DNA of 64,000 bases, taken from Paracyclopina nana (Eukaryota; Arthropoda; Copepoda; Cyclopoida; Cyclopettidae). Location of the stretch: positions 2,810,001-2,874,000 of the forward strand of contig JAGUCH010000006.1 of the NCBI GenBank assembly GCA_019096065.1. Direction: 5' to 3'. Within the stretch, counting starts at the first letter, position 1, and each line of letters opens with the position of its first letter. Both the position numbers and the translations under genes were made by a program. Of this stretch, positions 35,092 through 45,085 are shown in pieces. The notes beneath the pieces are model-generated. The model saw only the letters and a program-made list of their open reading frames with translations, was not told the origin of the DNA and searched no databases.

Positions 35092-38000
35092 GGGCTCGAC
35101 TGCCTTTGAGTTAGCCAATGATGCTATTCTCAGCTCACCAACTGAAGCTGTCGGTGAAGGCAAAAGCCTGCATCAATTCCCAACCAGAAATTTTCCCAAG
35201 TTTTCTGAAAATTATTGTAACGTATTAGCACTCCTTCATTTTACCCAGGTTGAGTTTATGTCGTTATGTAACATTAACTTCCATACCACCTATGTAAAAA
35301 ATTGGAAAAAATCGAATGTGATAAGGAAAATGGGTATTTTCGATTTTACCTAGGTGTCAAGGCAGTTAATGTTACATAATGAATAAAACTCAATGTTGAT
35401 AAAACGTATAAGTTTCACTGAGAGTTTTTTTGGCGTATGAGGGCTCAGAATTTCTGGTTGGGTTGGCTCGTGACAGAGATGCAGATGCCATGGCCTCTTT
35501 GCTGCTGTCCTCGTCAAGGGATGAGGTGGCAAAGTACATCAACACGCTGGATGAAAAAGGCTTGTCTCCATTGCATTATGCAGCCCGCCACTCTGATCTT
35601 GAGGTCATGAAGCTGTTGGTGCAGTACAAAGCGGATGTCAACATTAAAGGTAAATTAATTGATGCATGGCAACCTGACTTAATTAATTATCTTGTGAAGT
35701 AACAACACAATTAAAAAATTGTTAAAATGCATCATGCAATGCATCTAAATTAAGTATAGTTGAAACAAGTGCTTTTTTAGCTGAAAAAAGTACTTTTCTT
35801 GTTACGAAATATAGAATTCATTGTTATTATTTTAGGTGATGATGATATGACACCCATCCATTATGCAGCAAGGAACGCGCACATCAATATTCCAAAGAGG
35901 AAAAGAAAGATGTTCATCACACCGATCACAGCACCAAAAAGCAGTGAGGGACAACCAGCCCATCACTTGCTGGATAACAACAAAGTGATCGACATGCTGA
36001 CCATCATCAAGGCTGCCGAGGACAAGGTTGAAACCCCACTAGATTATCTGATTTCAAATCGGGCCAATATCAATGCTCAGGACAAATATGGCATGACTCC
36101 CCTGCACCACACTGCGATCCAAGGCAACAGGAAAGAGCTGACCAAATTGCTGCTTGCACCTGGCATCAATAAGGAGCCAAAGGACATACAAAATAGCACA
36201 CCCCTCCATTTGGCAGCCACCTACAACCAGCCGGGTGTGGCCAAAATCTTGCTCAATCAAGGTGGCAACAATCCTCGAGCCACTGACAGAGATCACAGGA
36301 CTCCTCTGCATAAAGCCTGCCAAGAAGGATCTCACCAAGTAGTTGAGATTTTGCTCAAGGACGTGGAGGAGAAGTTGGGCACTTTTGAGGCCAGAAACAT
36401 GACCCATGACAAGGATTTCAAGGGGGACACGCCCCTTTCTTTGGGCGTGGGCAAGGGTGGCACTCAGATTGTCCAACTGTTGCTGTCTTACAATGCCAAT
36501 CCCAACCAGAAGAACGAAGAGCTGGCTTTCCCCATTCATTTTGCAGCCCGAACAGGAGACTTGGATTCTTTGAAGCTGCTGGTGCAGGTATGAATTCAGG
36601 CTTTTCATACAAGATTAAGATATAAAAATACTTCATTGTCAATGTACTAGAATGGAGCTATGAAAAACAGCATAAATGCAATCCACCAAACTCCCCTGTA
36701 TTTGGCAGCAGAAAACAACAACTTGTCTGTTATGGAATACTTATTGGACAGGTGAACTTAACAAATGCGTACTATATTTGAGGACTATAATATTGTAGGA
36801 AAAGATTATAAAATATGATTATTCCAGTAATGCTGATATTGATAAGTGGACTGTGAACCAAGTGACCCCACTTTGCATAGCAGCCATTGAAGGCAATGCT
36901 GAGGCTGTCAACCTTCTGATGTCAAGGGGAGCAAAGTTGGAGTTGTGTGACAAGGATGACAGGAGTCCACTCTTGCATGCAGCTCAAAACAACAACATTG
37001 AAGTCATCCAAGCCATCCTGGCCTACCCAGATGGAAAAGGCCTCCTTAAATTGGCAGACATGGATTACAACCTGCCCATTCATGCTGCAGCCAGAGAAGG
37101 CCACTTGGAAGCTCTCAAGGCTCTGGCCGAGTTCGGATCCCCCATAGACAGGAAGAACAGAGATGAGCAAACTCCAATTCACCTGGCAGTAATCAATGGT
37201 AGAGTTGACGTGGTTGAAGAGCTCCTCACAAGAGACAGGAATGCCATCATGAATGAGGACAAGGATTCCAACAAACCTCTTCACTTGGCGTGCTTTAACA
37301 AGAAGCACAAGATTGTCCAAGTCCTCCTCAAATATGGAGCTGATGTCAATAGCAGAAATGCCAAAAAGTGGACTGCGCTAGATGTGGCAGCCTCAGTGGG
37401 AGCCTACCACTGTGCCAAACTCTTGCTGGACACCCACTCACCTATTGATCCTGTGGATTGGACGAAGACCACTCCCCTTCACTTGGCAGCTGAGAATGGG
37501 CATGCCAAGGTTCTGGAGCTGCTGCTGCATTATGGAGCTGACATCACCATGGAGGACTCTCACCAAAGAAACGCTCTGGAGAGGGCAATTCTGAGTGGCA
37601 ATAAGAACTGTGCCAAAGCCATCCTGGAACACAAGCATTGGAAGAAAGCAATGAGAACCTCACATCCCACCAATGATGAGCATGAGACTCTGGTACCAGA
37701 GACTCCTTTGAGGCTCCTCATTAGAAGGTAGAAGCAAAATCAATTTTGCACAAGCTAGCCAGGACTAAGTTATGTTTTTTCAGGTATCCTGACTTGGCTG
37801 AACTTGTGTTCAACAAGTGCATTAGTAGGAAAGCTCCAGTTGGATCAGATGATCCTCTGAGTACCCACGAAAGCATTGTTGTCATGAACTATGAGTTCAT
37901 TGATGATGCCTTTTGCATCAATGCCATTTCAGGCCAGGGGCACAAAGGCAAGTTTTTCAAGTACTGTGCCATTGGTGAGGATGATGAGGTCAAGATGTTC

Positions 38001-41000
38001 AATGAGACTTACAACACCAATTCCAAGGTGGTTATGGACAATCATCCTCTGATGATCATGGCTAATGAAAGACAAAGAGTAATTGAGTATTTAAAGAGAA
38101 AGTTGCATTCTTCCAATGATTTCAATTCTTTTGCTTAGAACCTGCTCAAGCATCCATTGTGTGTATCTCTGGTGAGGAGAAAATGGTTGAAATATGGGAG
38201 GCACATGTACTACATGTCACTGAGTGCTTATGCACTTTTCCTGACATTCCTTACCATTTTTGCCCTGTCCACTCCAAATGCACTACAAGAGCATGGCAAA
38301 GAGTTTTGTGAGAAGGTAGATGATGCACCAGACAAGAGGTTGTCCATTGAAAAGACGAGCCTACTCTTAGTAAGCCAATATGGCATCCTCATCATGGCCA
38401 CTATTAATTGCTTGGTGGAGCTCTTGCAATTATTAAGAGTAAGTTCACCCGATTTTGAAGTCAGTTTGAAAAAAGTTACTTCTTGGCGCGGGTTTGAAAT
38501 TGGACTTGCAGTTCTGCTTCACAACATAGGAGAGCAGAAATGTAACAGTAATGACATTTTTGTTCAACTTCGTAATGGTTTTGAATCCCTAAAGTACAAT
38601 TCAATTTAATTCTGAAAATTTAATAATATAACAATTCAATTGGCCCTAAAAAAGACAGCTCGATAGCAGGTCAAGCCTAGCGGTCAATAGCGTGCGCTCA
38701 TCTCCAGGCAAGAACAAAAAAGCTCAGCACTCCCTCAAGTGAGCCGAAAAAATTGGGATTGATTGATATACAGTCTGACCATTCAAAATTGGACGGTACC
38801 GAAATCTCAACTTTTTGTCACATATTCAAGAAATACAGGACTTTTAAATGATAGCGTTGGAAAGATAGAGCCTTTTTCCATCTTTTTTGTAAAAGTAGAA
38901 AAAATCAATTTAAGGAGGAAAAAACTGGGAAAATTCAATTTTCCCAAGGTAATCCAGAAAATTGTCACGAAAAAAATGGTGCTTCATTTATTTTTTTATG
39001 TCACGGGAAATTCACAATAATATTTTTCATTTTGTCAGAAAACAAAAAAGATGTCTAAAGGGTCAAGCTTTCCAACGATACCCATTAAGCCACAAAATTC
39101 AAGAATTCATAACACAAACTTTTGATTCCCGCACCGTCCAATTTTGAACGGTCAGACGGTATAGTGTACAGTGTTGTGGAAATTTTTGAGCAACTTTGAA
39201 TTGACTCATTTGATTCATCTTATTTTTCAGCAATTTACCTAATAAATTAGCTGATTTTTTAATAAGAGTTTGATTGAATTGATGAAAAAATGTTCATTCC
39301 ATCACTAATTGCATCTACTAACTGGCTTAGTGCTGGGTCCAGCTGCAGCATAATTCTTCTGTAAATCCACTCAAATTACATAAATAGTTGTTCTTAGAAT
39401 GGAAATTCACAACCATCTTTAAAAATTTCATTTAAATATTTAAGGAATGAATGAACCTAAAAGCATGTGAAATCAGTTAGTACGGCAATGTGCAAGCATT
39501 ACTCCCAGCTGACTCAGGTTCGATTCCCTGTGCAGGCTTTTTTTAAATTGAAGAAGGAATTCCAAGTTGCCATCTGAACAATTATGGATATTGTTTCTTC
39601 ACATGTGACCGAAAAAAGTCATTATTGTACAGTAGATGCGAGCGCACGCCAAATCTCAGCAAAATACAGGGATTTTTGCTTCACTGACGTATGTAGTGAA
39701 CCCACTGCCAAGTTGACAAAAATGGCTCTTTCTTGACCAGACACTGCTGTCACTTTTCTTACAAAGGCCAAAAAGGCCAATTGTGCCAGAGAGGTCACGC
39801 TACCAGCTAACTTTTGCAGTTGAAGCTTGCTTAATAGTTGGTGCTATAGCAACTTCCATTTGAAACATATTTTTGTTTTTTATTGGTTGGTGCAGTATTG
39901 TTTGGGTCTGTGCGGTATGGTGCTTTTTTGGTGCGGGTCAGTGTGGGTTGATGCAGGTCAGTGCGGGTTGGTGCAGAGGTCAGTGTGGGTTGGAGCGTTC
40001 AGTGCGAGTCAGCGCAGGTTATAGACAACCTCTTGATGATTTCTTCATGAACATTCAAGAGAAAAACATAAATGTTCATTAAATAACCCATTCACTGATG
40101 AAACATTCATGATTGGTCAAAAACATGAATGAATCAATTGGTAATTAAACAATCATCTCAGAATGTTTATCGAGTTTTTTGTTAAAGATTCTTTGCCAAG
40201 AATTTGAGTAATAATCATAAATAATTATTTCTTTTAGTCAAATTAACTGACTAATCAAGACAAATCGTAGAATGATTCTTTGCCAAAAACGTACTATGGA
40301 GGAATCTTACATTCGTTCTCGAATCAGGAACCTAAGTTCTTTTGGGGAAAGTTTTAGAACCTTTCCATGTGCTTGTGCAAAAAATAAAACTCAAAAACAA
40401 CTTTTGATGGTAAAAAAAATTGTTCTTGGCCAAGTAGCAAAAAAAAAAAAAACAGCCAGTACGCAAAAAGTAAACAAAAATGCAAATAAACAATGAAAAT
40501 GGTCTTTTAAAAATGGTTTTGTGTAGTACATTTTTTTGTACCTCAAAAGCAAAAGTGAGCACATGGATTAATGTTAAATCCAAGCTAAAAATCAAAGGTA
40601 CAACAAAAAATCAAAGGTACAGCAAAAAATCAAAATTAAAAAAAAACAGATTGTGCCAGAATCCATTTGCTTGCATTAGTACCTCATTCTGACTCAGGAA
40701 AGTGTTATTTTTTGACAGAAAAAGCCAAGCCATAGACAAACAAGTTTTAAGTGGAACTTTCTGGTAATGATGACTTCTTTTCTGGCTGCAAATCAATTTT
40801 GCCCATTAGGATCACCAAGATGGCTCTATGTCAATGTTATTGTTATGATTTAGGTGGTCTCAGGACTTTTACCATTTCACATGATACTTTTACCCCTGGG
40901 AACTTTTGCCTATGGGATATTTGCCCTAGAGACTTTTGCCCTTAGGGACTTTTACCCTAGAGACTCTTGGCCATGGGGACTTTTGCCCTCGGGGACTTTT

Positions 41001-42919
41001 GCCCTCGGGGACTTTTGCCCTCGGGGACTTTTGCCCTCGGGGACTTTTGCCCTCGGGGACTTTTGCCCTCGGGGACTTTTGCCCTCGGGGACTTTTGCCC
41101 TCGGGGACTTTTGCCCTCGGGGACTTTTGCCCTCGGGGACTTTTGCCCTCGGGGACTTTTGCCCTCGGGGACTTTTGCCCTCGGGGACTTTTGCCCTCGG
41201 GGACTTTTGCCCTCGGGGACTTTTGCCCTCGGGGACTTTTGCCCTCGGGGACTTTTGCCCTCGGGGACTTTTGCCCTCGGGGACTTTTGCCCTCGGGGAC
41301 TTTTGCCCTCGGGGACTTTTGCCCTCGGGGACTTTTGCCCTCGGGGACTTTTGCCCTCGGGGACTTTTGCCCTCGGGGACTTTTGCCCTCGGGGACTTTT
41401 GCCCTCGGGGACTTTTGCCCTCGGGGACTTTTGCCCTCGGGGACTTTTGCCCTCGGGGACTTTTGCCCTCGGGGACTTTTGCCCTCGGGGACTTTTGCCC
41501 TCGGGGACTTTTGCCCTCGGGGACTTTTGCCCTCGGGGACTTTTGCCCTCGGGGACTTTTGCCCTCGGGGACTTTTGCCCTCGGGGACTTTTGCCCTCGG
41601 GGACTTTTGCCCTCGGGGACTTTTGCCCTCGGGGACTTTTGCCCTCGGGGACTTTTGCCCTCGGGGACTTTTGCCCTCGGGGACTTTTGCCCTCGGGGAC
41701 TTTTGCCCTCGGGGACTTTTGCCCTCGGGGACTTTTGCCCTTGGTTTTTCGATTATACCTTGGTGTCAAGGCAGATAATGTCACAAATTGACATAGTAAA
41801 CTCTATGTTGACAAAACAGGTAAGTTTCACTGAGGCCTTTTGCAAATGAGGGCTCAGAATATCTGGTTGGGTTGAAGTTAAAAGATGATTTTAATACATT
41901 GGTTCATTTTTCCCCAGTCAGGAAGAAGATACCTTCAATGGTGCAACTTGTTTGACTGGATTGTCTATTTGCTCGCCATTTTCATGGTAATTGACATTGC
42001 GCAAGGGTCTGACATCAATGGTCGCCGAACCGTAAGTCTTCCAACAAATGCCTAACTATGTCTCTCCTTTAATTTGGCTCTTTTTAAGTGTTGGCAGTGG
42101 GAGATGGTTGCAGTCAATTTGACTCTGGCCTGGCTCAACCTTTTAGGCTATGTGAGAGAACTGCCGTACCTGGGCATTTATGTCATCATGTTTTTTGACA
42201 TCCTCAAGACTTTCCTACGCTTTGGCATTGTTTACCTCATCTTCGTCATTGCTTTTGCCCTAGGATTCAACTTGCTACTCAACAATCAGGCGCCTTTCAA
42301 CTTTGTGGGCAGATCCGTGCTGAAAACTTCAGTCATGATGATAGGAGAATTTGAGTACGAAGGAATTTTCCACAATGGCGAAAATGCTCTGGAATTCCCT
42401 AATTTGACGTACGCCTTCTTTGTAGCCTTCATAATTATCATGTCAATCATCATAGTCAACCTGCTCATTGGCTTGGCTGTGGATGACATCAAGGCAGTGC
42501 AAGAGCAAGCAATCATCAAGAGACTGGCAATGCAAGTTGAACTTGTCTTGGATGTGGAGAGGCTGATTCCGGACCTTGGGAGATTGTTCAACCACATTGA
42601 CGAAATCCTACCAATGAAAGCCCAATGGTGGCAGGTGTTCAAAGACATTTTCAGCAAAAGTAGCATCATCGAGGATGTCACTCAGAGGTCAGATAATAGG
42701 CAGACTACTGACAGCATTATCATGGCTTTGGAGTCTCTGCAAGAAAGTGTGAGCGGTCTGAGAGCTAAGTTGGAAGCCGAGGAAAACAAGGAAAATGAAT
42801 GGAAGACTTCGCAGAGATACTTTGCCTCTGGAAGGCGGCCTTACTACACGGATATAGCAGAAGTTTTCAATGAAGAATCTTCGTACAAAAGCGTCGTAAT
42901 AAACGAGACAACTTGTTGA
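34875..42919 (+). CDS. TRPA-family cation channel (N-terminal ankyrin repeats, six membrane helices)
   Basis: Exons: 34875-35026, 35092-35153, 35449-35649, 35836-36587, 36651-36751, 36828-37727, 37784-38078, 38139-38438, 41918-42031 and 42089-42919, all phase-consistent, giving about 1,235 residues. At least ten ankyrin repeats are recognisable (GLSPLHYAARHSDLEVMKLL, STPLHLAATYNQPGVAKILL, TTPLHLAAENGHAKVLELLL). A membrane domain follows (KWLKYGRHMYYMSLSAYALF onwards), then pore-loop sequence SVMMIGEFEYEGIF. The helix-6/TRP-helix signature is NLLIGLAVDDIKAVQEQAII, with RLAMQVEL as in TRPA1. TRPA channels are non-selective cation channels sensing chemicals, heat or touch. The subfamily (TRPA1, painless, pyrexia and others) cannot be assigned by eye. 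Exon 2/3 joining crosses a transposon, and the N-terminus has several duplicated alternatives. Confidence 0.9.
35179..35462. mobile_element. 284-bp MITE inserted in TRPA coding sequence
   Basis: The termini CCCAACCAGAAATT and AATTTCTGGTTGGG are inverted. The whole element folds back, with arms sharing TATGTAACATTAACT and TTACCTAGGTG-type blocks. It is flanked by TT on both sides. Joining the flanks (CATCAATT + GGCTCGTGAC) restores an uninterrupted reading frame, SLHQLARDRDADAM, across the site. Confidence 0.85.
38769..39162. mobile_element. mariner-like MITE in a TRPA intron
   Basis: The left end ACAGTCTGACCATTCAAAAT and the right end, read inverted, ACCGTCTGACCGTTCAAAAT, each continue into TTGGACGGT. 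The element is about 390 bp and flanked by TA. The interior is AT-rich, and the open frame at 38763-39020 is a by-product, not a transposase. Confidence 0.85.
39480..39545 (+). other. tRNA-like relic (possible SINE head)
   Basis: The sequence contains a good pol III B box, GGTTCGATTCC, inside a short CAGG/CCTG stem. A weak A-box-like TTAGTACGG lies about 35 nt upstream, and a T run follows directly. The acceptor stem does not pair, so it is not a functional tRNA. Confidence 0.35.
39893..40022. repeat. 10-bp G-rich degenerate tandem repeat
   Basis: About ten units related to GTGCGGGTYR (GTGTGGGTTG, ATGCAGGTCA, GTGCGGGTTG) lie in the long TRPA intron. Confidence 0.65.
40866..41740. repeat. 16-bp minisatellite (unit GGGGACTTTTGCCCTC), about 48 perfect copies
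   Basis: Degenerate units at 40866-40975 lead into about 765 bp of apparently perfect 16-bp repeats, in the last large TRPA intron, 180 bp before exon 9. Because 16 is not a multiple of three, all three plus-strand frames stay open and produce frames of up to 331 codons (LGDFCPRGLLPSGTFA repeats). These are artefacts. The true array length may differ from the assembled one. Confidence 0.97.
41742..41871. mobile_element. right half of a second copy of the TRPA-exon MITE
   Basis: It aligns with 35336-35462: TTTTCGATT, ACC, GGTGTCAAGGCAG, AAGTTTCACTGAG, GAGGGCTCAGAAT and TCTGGTTGGG are shared. The left half is missing, and the 16-bp minisatellite abuts the break. Confidence 0.85.
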
Positions 42920-42968
42920 TGTGGAAAACTAAATGGAACTGAATAGTGAATACTGATATATTTAGCTG

Positions 42969-43505
42969 TTAGCAGAGTTATCAACGAATTTTTAGGCTTC
43001 CGACCACCTTTTAGGCCCAAAACGACCACTATCGCGACCACCAATTTTTGAGACCATTTTAAAAAAAACCACTTTTCCGACCACCTACAAAAAAAGGCAG
43101 AAACTCACCCAATTCATGTATAAAATGTCTATTCTTTAATCTACAAAGTCTTTTTAGGCAATGTTTGCTGTAAAAAATTAGTCACTTCTTCAAAAATCTT
43201 TCATATGAAATTGGAATCATAATTTTGGCGCCCAAGCACTGAGCAAAAAATAGCCCGATTCTTCAGAAGATGTTGTTCATCAAAGTGAAGTTTTGGCTAT
43301 ATATTTCTTTTGAGATCAAGCTTTTCAGCAAGTTTTATCTATCTCAGATCGTTTTCATGAGGAAAAATGTGCATGTGAAATTGTGCCCTATTTTGGTTAA
43401 AAGTGCCTATTTTTAGATAGTTATGGTTATTTTCAAAAACGAGCACTTTTCCGACCACCGACCACCAATTTTTTTCCGGCCAAATCAAGTCAAAAACGAC
43501 CACTT
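42969..43505. mobile_element. repeat element with CGACCACTTTT motifs, copy 2
   Basis: Paralogue of 32403-33575 (TTAGCAGAGTTAT start, CAAGTCAAAAACGACCACTT end). It lacks the nested MITE but carries about 250 bp not present in copy 1. It lies just 3' of the TRPA stop codon. Confidence 0.75.
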
Positions 43506-43768
43506 TCAATGTTTTGACGGAGAAACCAGATTACCAGGGGCTTATTCCTTATTTCTGGGGCATAATATACATTTGAATTTCCCGCAAAAGTTCACAACAT
43601 TGCTAGACTTTACGACTTCTGGTATAAATGCTATTTTGGCATTTTATCAAAGATTTTGGCTTTTTGACCATTAAGACGCCCCAGAGCTCTCTATATTTTA
43701 CCCGGAATTTTCATAATAGACTAATACAGAAAAAACAGTTGTTACTGAATTTCCGAAAATGACGCAAA

Positions 43769-44169
43769 ATGGACAAACAGCCGCCGCAGAGTAAGTCCTC
43801 CCAAATTCTGCTCAAGTCCATTTTGAACCCGGAGCAGCTTAAAGTACGTTCTCTGTATCAAAAGTGTGGCGTGGACATTGACGCTAAAACCTTTTTGGCC
43901 TTGTGGAAACTTTGCGACCTTGGTAAGCTCTATATGGTTTATGAGATGAAACGTGAGCCTCATAAAAGAAAATCAAGAAAATGCTACTTTCAAAAACGTT
44001 AAACGTGAATGACTTTTTCAAAAACTTATATATTTCAGCCATTACTAAAGCTATGATATCACGCAATCATTCATTCAAATAAATCGAACACAAATAAAGA
44101 TTTTCAATTACAGGTATCCCTGCTCATGCGGTGACAGCTTTGATGAACGACATAGCAAAACACAAATAA
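43769..44169 (+). CDS. MZT2: MZT2-like mitotic-spindle organising protein
   Basis: Two exons, 43769-43922 and 44114-44169, give 69 residues. The protein starts MDKQPPQSKSSQILLKSILN. Its core SLYQKCGVDIDAKTFLALWK then LCDLGIPAHAVTALMNDI matches the helical core of MZT2, a small gamma-tubulin-complex subunit that helps recruit and activate microtubule nucleation. The long disordered tail of human MZT2 is absent, so only the core domain remains. The stop codon is 7 nt before the POLE4 start. Confidence 0.8.
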
Positions 44170-44176
44170 TTTAGCG

Positions 44177-44632
44177 ATGGAGACTCAGTTACCCAATGAG
44201 GAAATGATCGAGGCCGTACCTGAAACTGAGGCCATGTCTGAAGCAGAGGCCTTGCCTGAGACTGAGGCCACTGTAGAGACACAATTGCCTGAGGAGAACA
44301 TGGAAGAACTCGAAGAAAATAAGCTTGATGAGGAAAATGCAAACAGTGAGGATATCATTGGCCCCACTCAGAATTTGGAGGAGAAAGAGGAGAAACTGCA
44401 CCGGTTTCCGTTAGGCCGAATCAAGCACATCATGAAGCTTGACCCCGATGTTAAAATGGCGAGTCAAGAAGCCGTCTACCTTGTCACCAAGAGCGTTGAA
44501 CTCTTCGTTGAGAGTCTGGCTATCGAGAGCTTCAGCCACACTAAGAAGAAAACAGTGACCAAGTTGGACGTGGAAAAGGCTATCGATGCTGTCGAAGCTT
44601 TGGCCTTTCTTGATGGAGCCATGGAAGATTGA
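44177..44632 (+). CDS. POLE4: POLE4, histone-fold subunit of DNA polymerase epsilon
   Basis: A single open frame of 151 residues. About 70 residues of Glu-rich low complexity (starting METQLPNEEMIEAVPETEAM) precede an H2A-like NF-YC/POLE4 histone fold: RFPLGRIKHIMKLDPDVKMA, SQEAVYLVTKSVELFVESLA, TKLDVEKAIDAVEALAFLDG. POLE4 pairs with POLE3 and binds histones H3-H4 at replication forks. The acidic N-terminal extension is longer than in human. TAATTTAG|CG directly before the ATG is a usable splice acceptor, which matters for how this frame is expressed. Confidence 0.88.
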   Translation: METQLPNEEMIEAVPETEAMSEAEALPETEATVETQLPEENMEELEENKLDEENANSEDIIGPTQNLEEKEEKLHRFPLGRIKHIMKLDPDVKMASQEAVYLVTKSVELFVESLAIESFSHTKKKTVTKLDVEKAIDAVEALAFLDGAMED

Positions 44633-44762
44633 ATGCCTATGGTGATGAGGATCAGGTGCCTCCAATTTCGTTGTGTAATCCACAAGCGTAACTTTCTCTT
44701 TTTTCATGCATTTGGCCGTCATGCTAGGCACGTTAGTATAACCCGCGAATTTAAAAACACAA

Positions 44763-44768
44763 AATAAA
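44763..44768 (+). terminator. polyadenylation signal of POLE4
   Basis: AATAAA about 130 nt after the POLE4 stop; probably shared by MZT2 if the two are co-transcribed. Confidence 0.6.
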
Positions 44769-45085
44769 TGCCACTTTAAGGAACATTCAGTTTTTCATGC
44801 ATATTGTATTTTTTAAGTTGAAGTAAACCATCTTTTGATAATACCTAGAAAAACGTCGCAAAAATCATTGAAGCTTGAAAAGGTCAACGACCTCAATCAT
44901 AATTAAAAATCCTCCTATGTGAGGAATCGCAAAAAAACCGTTTTTTACATTCCACTGCTTCGCTCCGGCTCCGCTCCACTCGTCACCATACTCACTTGGC
45001 ATGCCTGATGATGAAAATGTGCTTTGCAATCACTCGGACTAATAATGCCGTGTAACTGAAAAAGTTGGCACCATCATGTGAGGCA

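Noticed and set aside
35799-35835. Extension of TRPA exon 4 upstream to an in-frame ATG
   Set aside because: The acceptor TTATTTTAG at 35835 and phase agreement with exon 3 place the exon start there.
38763-39020. 85-codon frame that might be a transposase remnant
   Set aside because: AT-rich filler between MITE termini; no DDE or helix-turn-helix motif.
39480-39545. Functional tRNA gene
   Set aside because: Good B box but no acceptor-stem pairing and poor A box; kept only as a tRNA-like relic.
40866-41740. CRISPR-like array
   Set aside because: Units are contiguous with no variable spacers, and the genome is eukaryotic.
40854-41849. Overlapping open frames of 274-331 codons on both strands encoding perfect 16-residue repeats
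   Set aside because: They are the unavoidable result of a perfect 16-bp tandem repeat without stop codons, sited in an intron; no promoter, splice context or non-repeat coding sequence.
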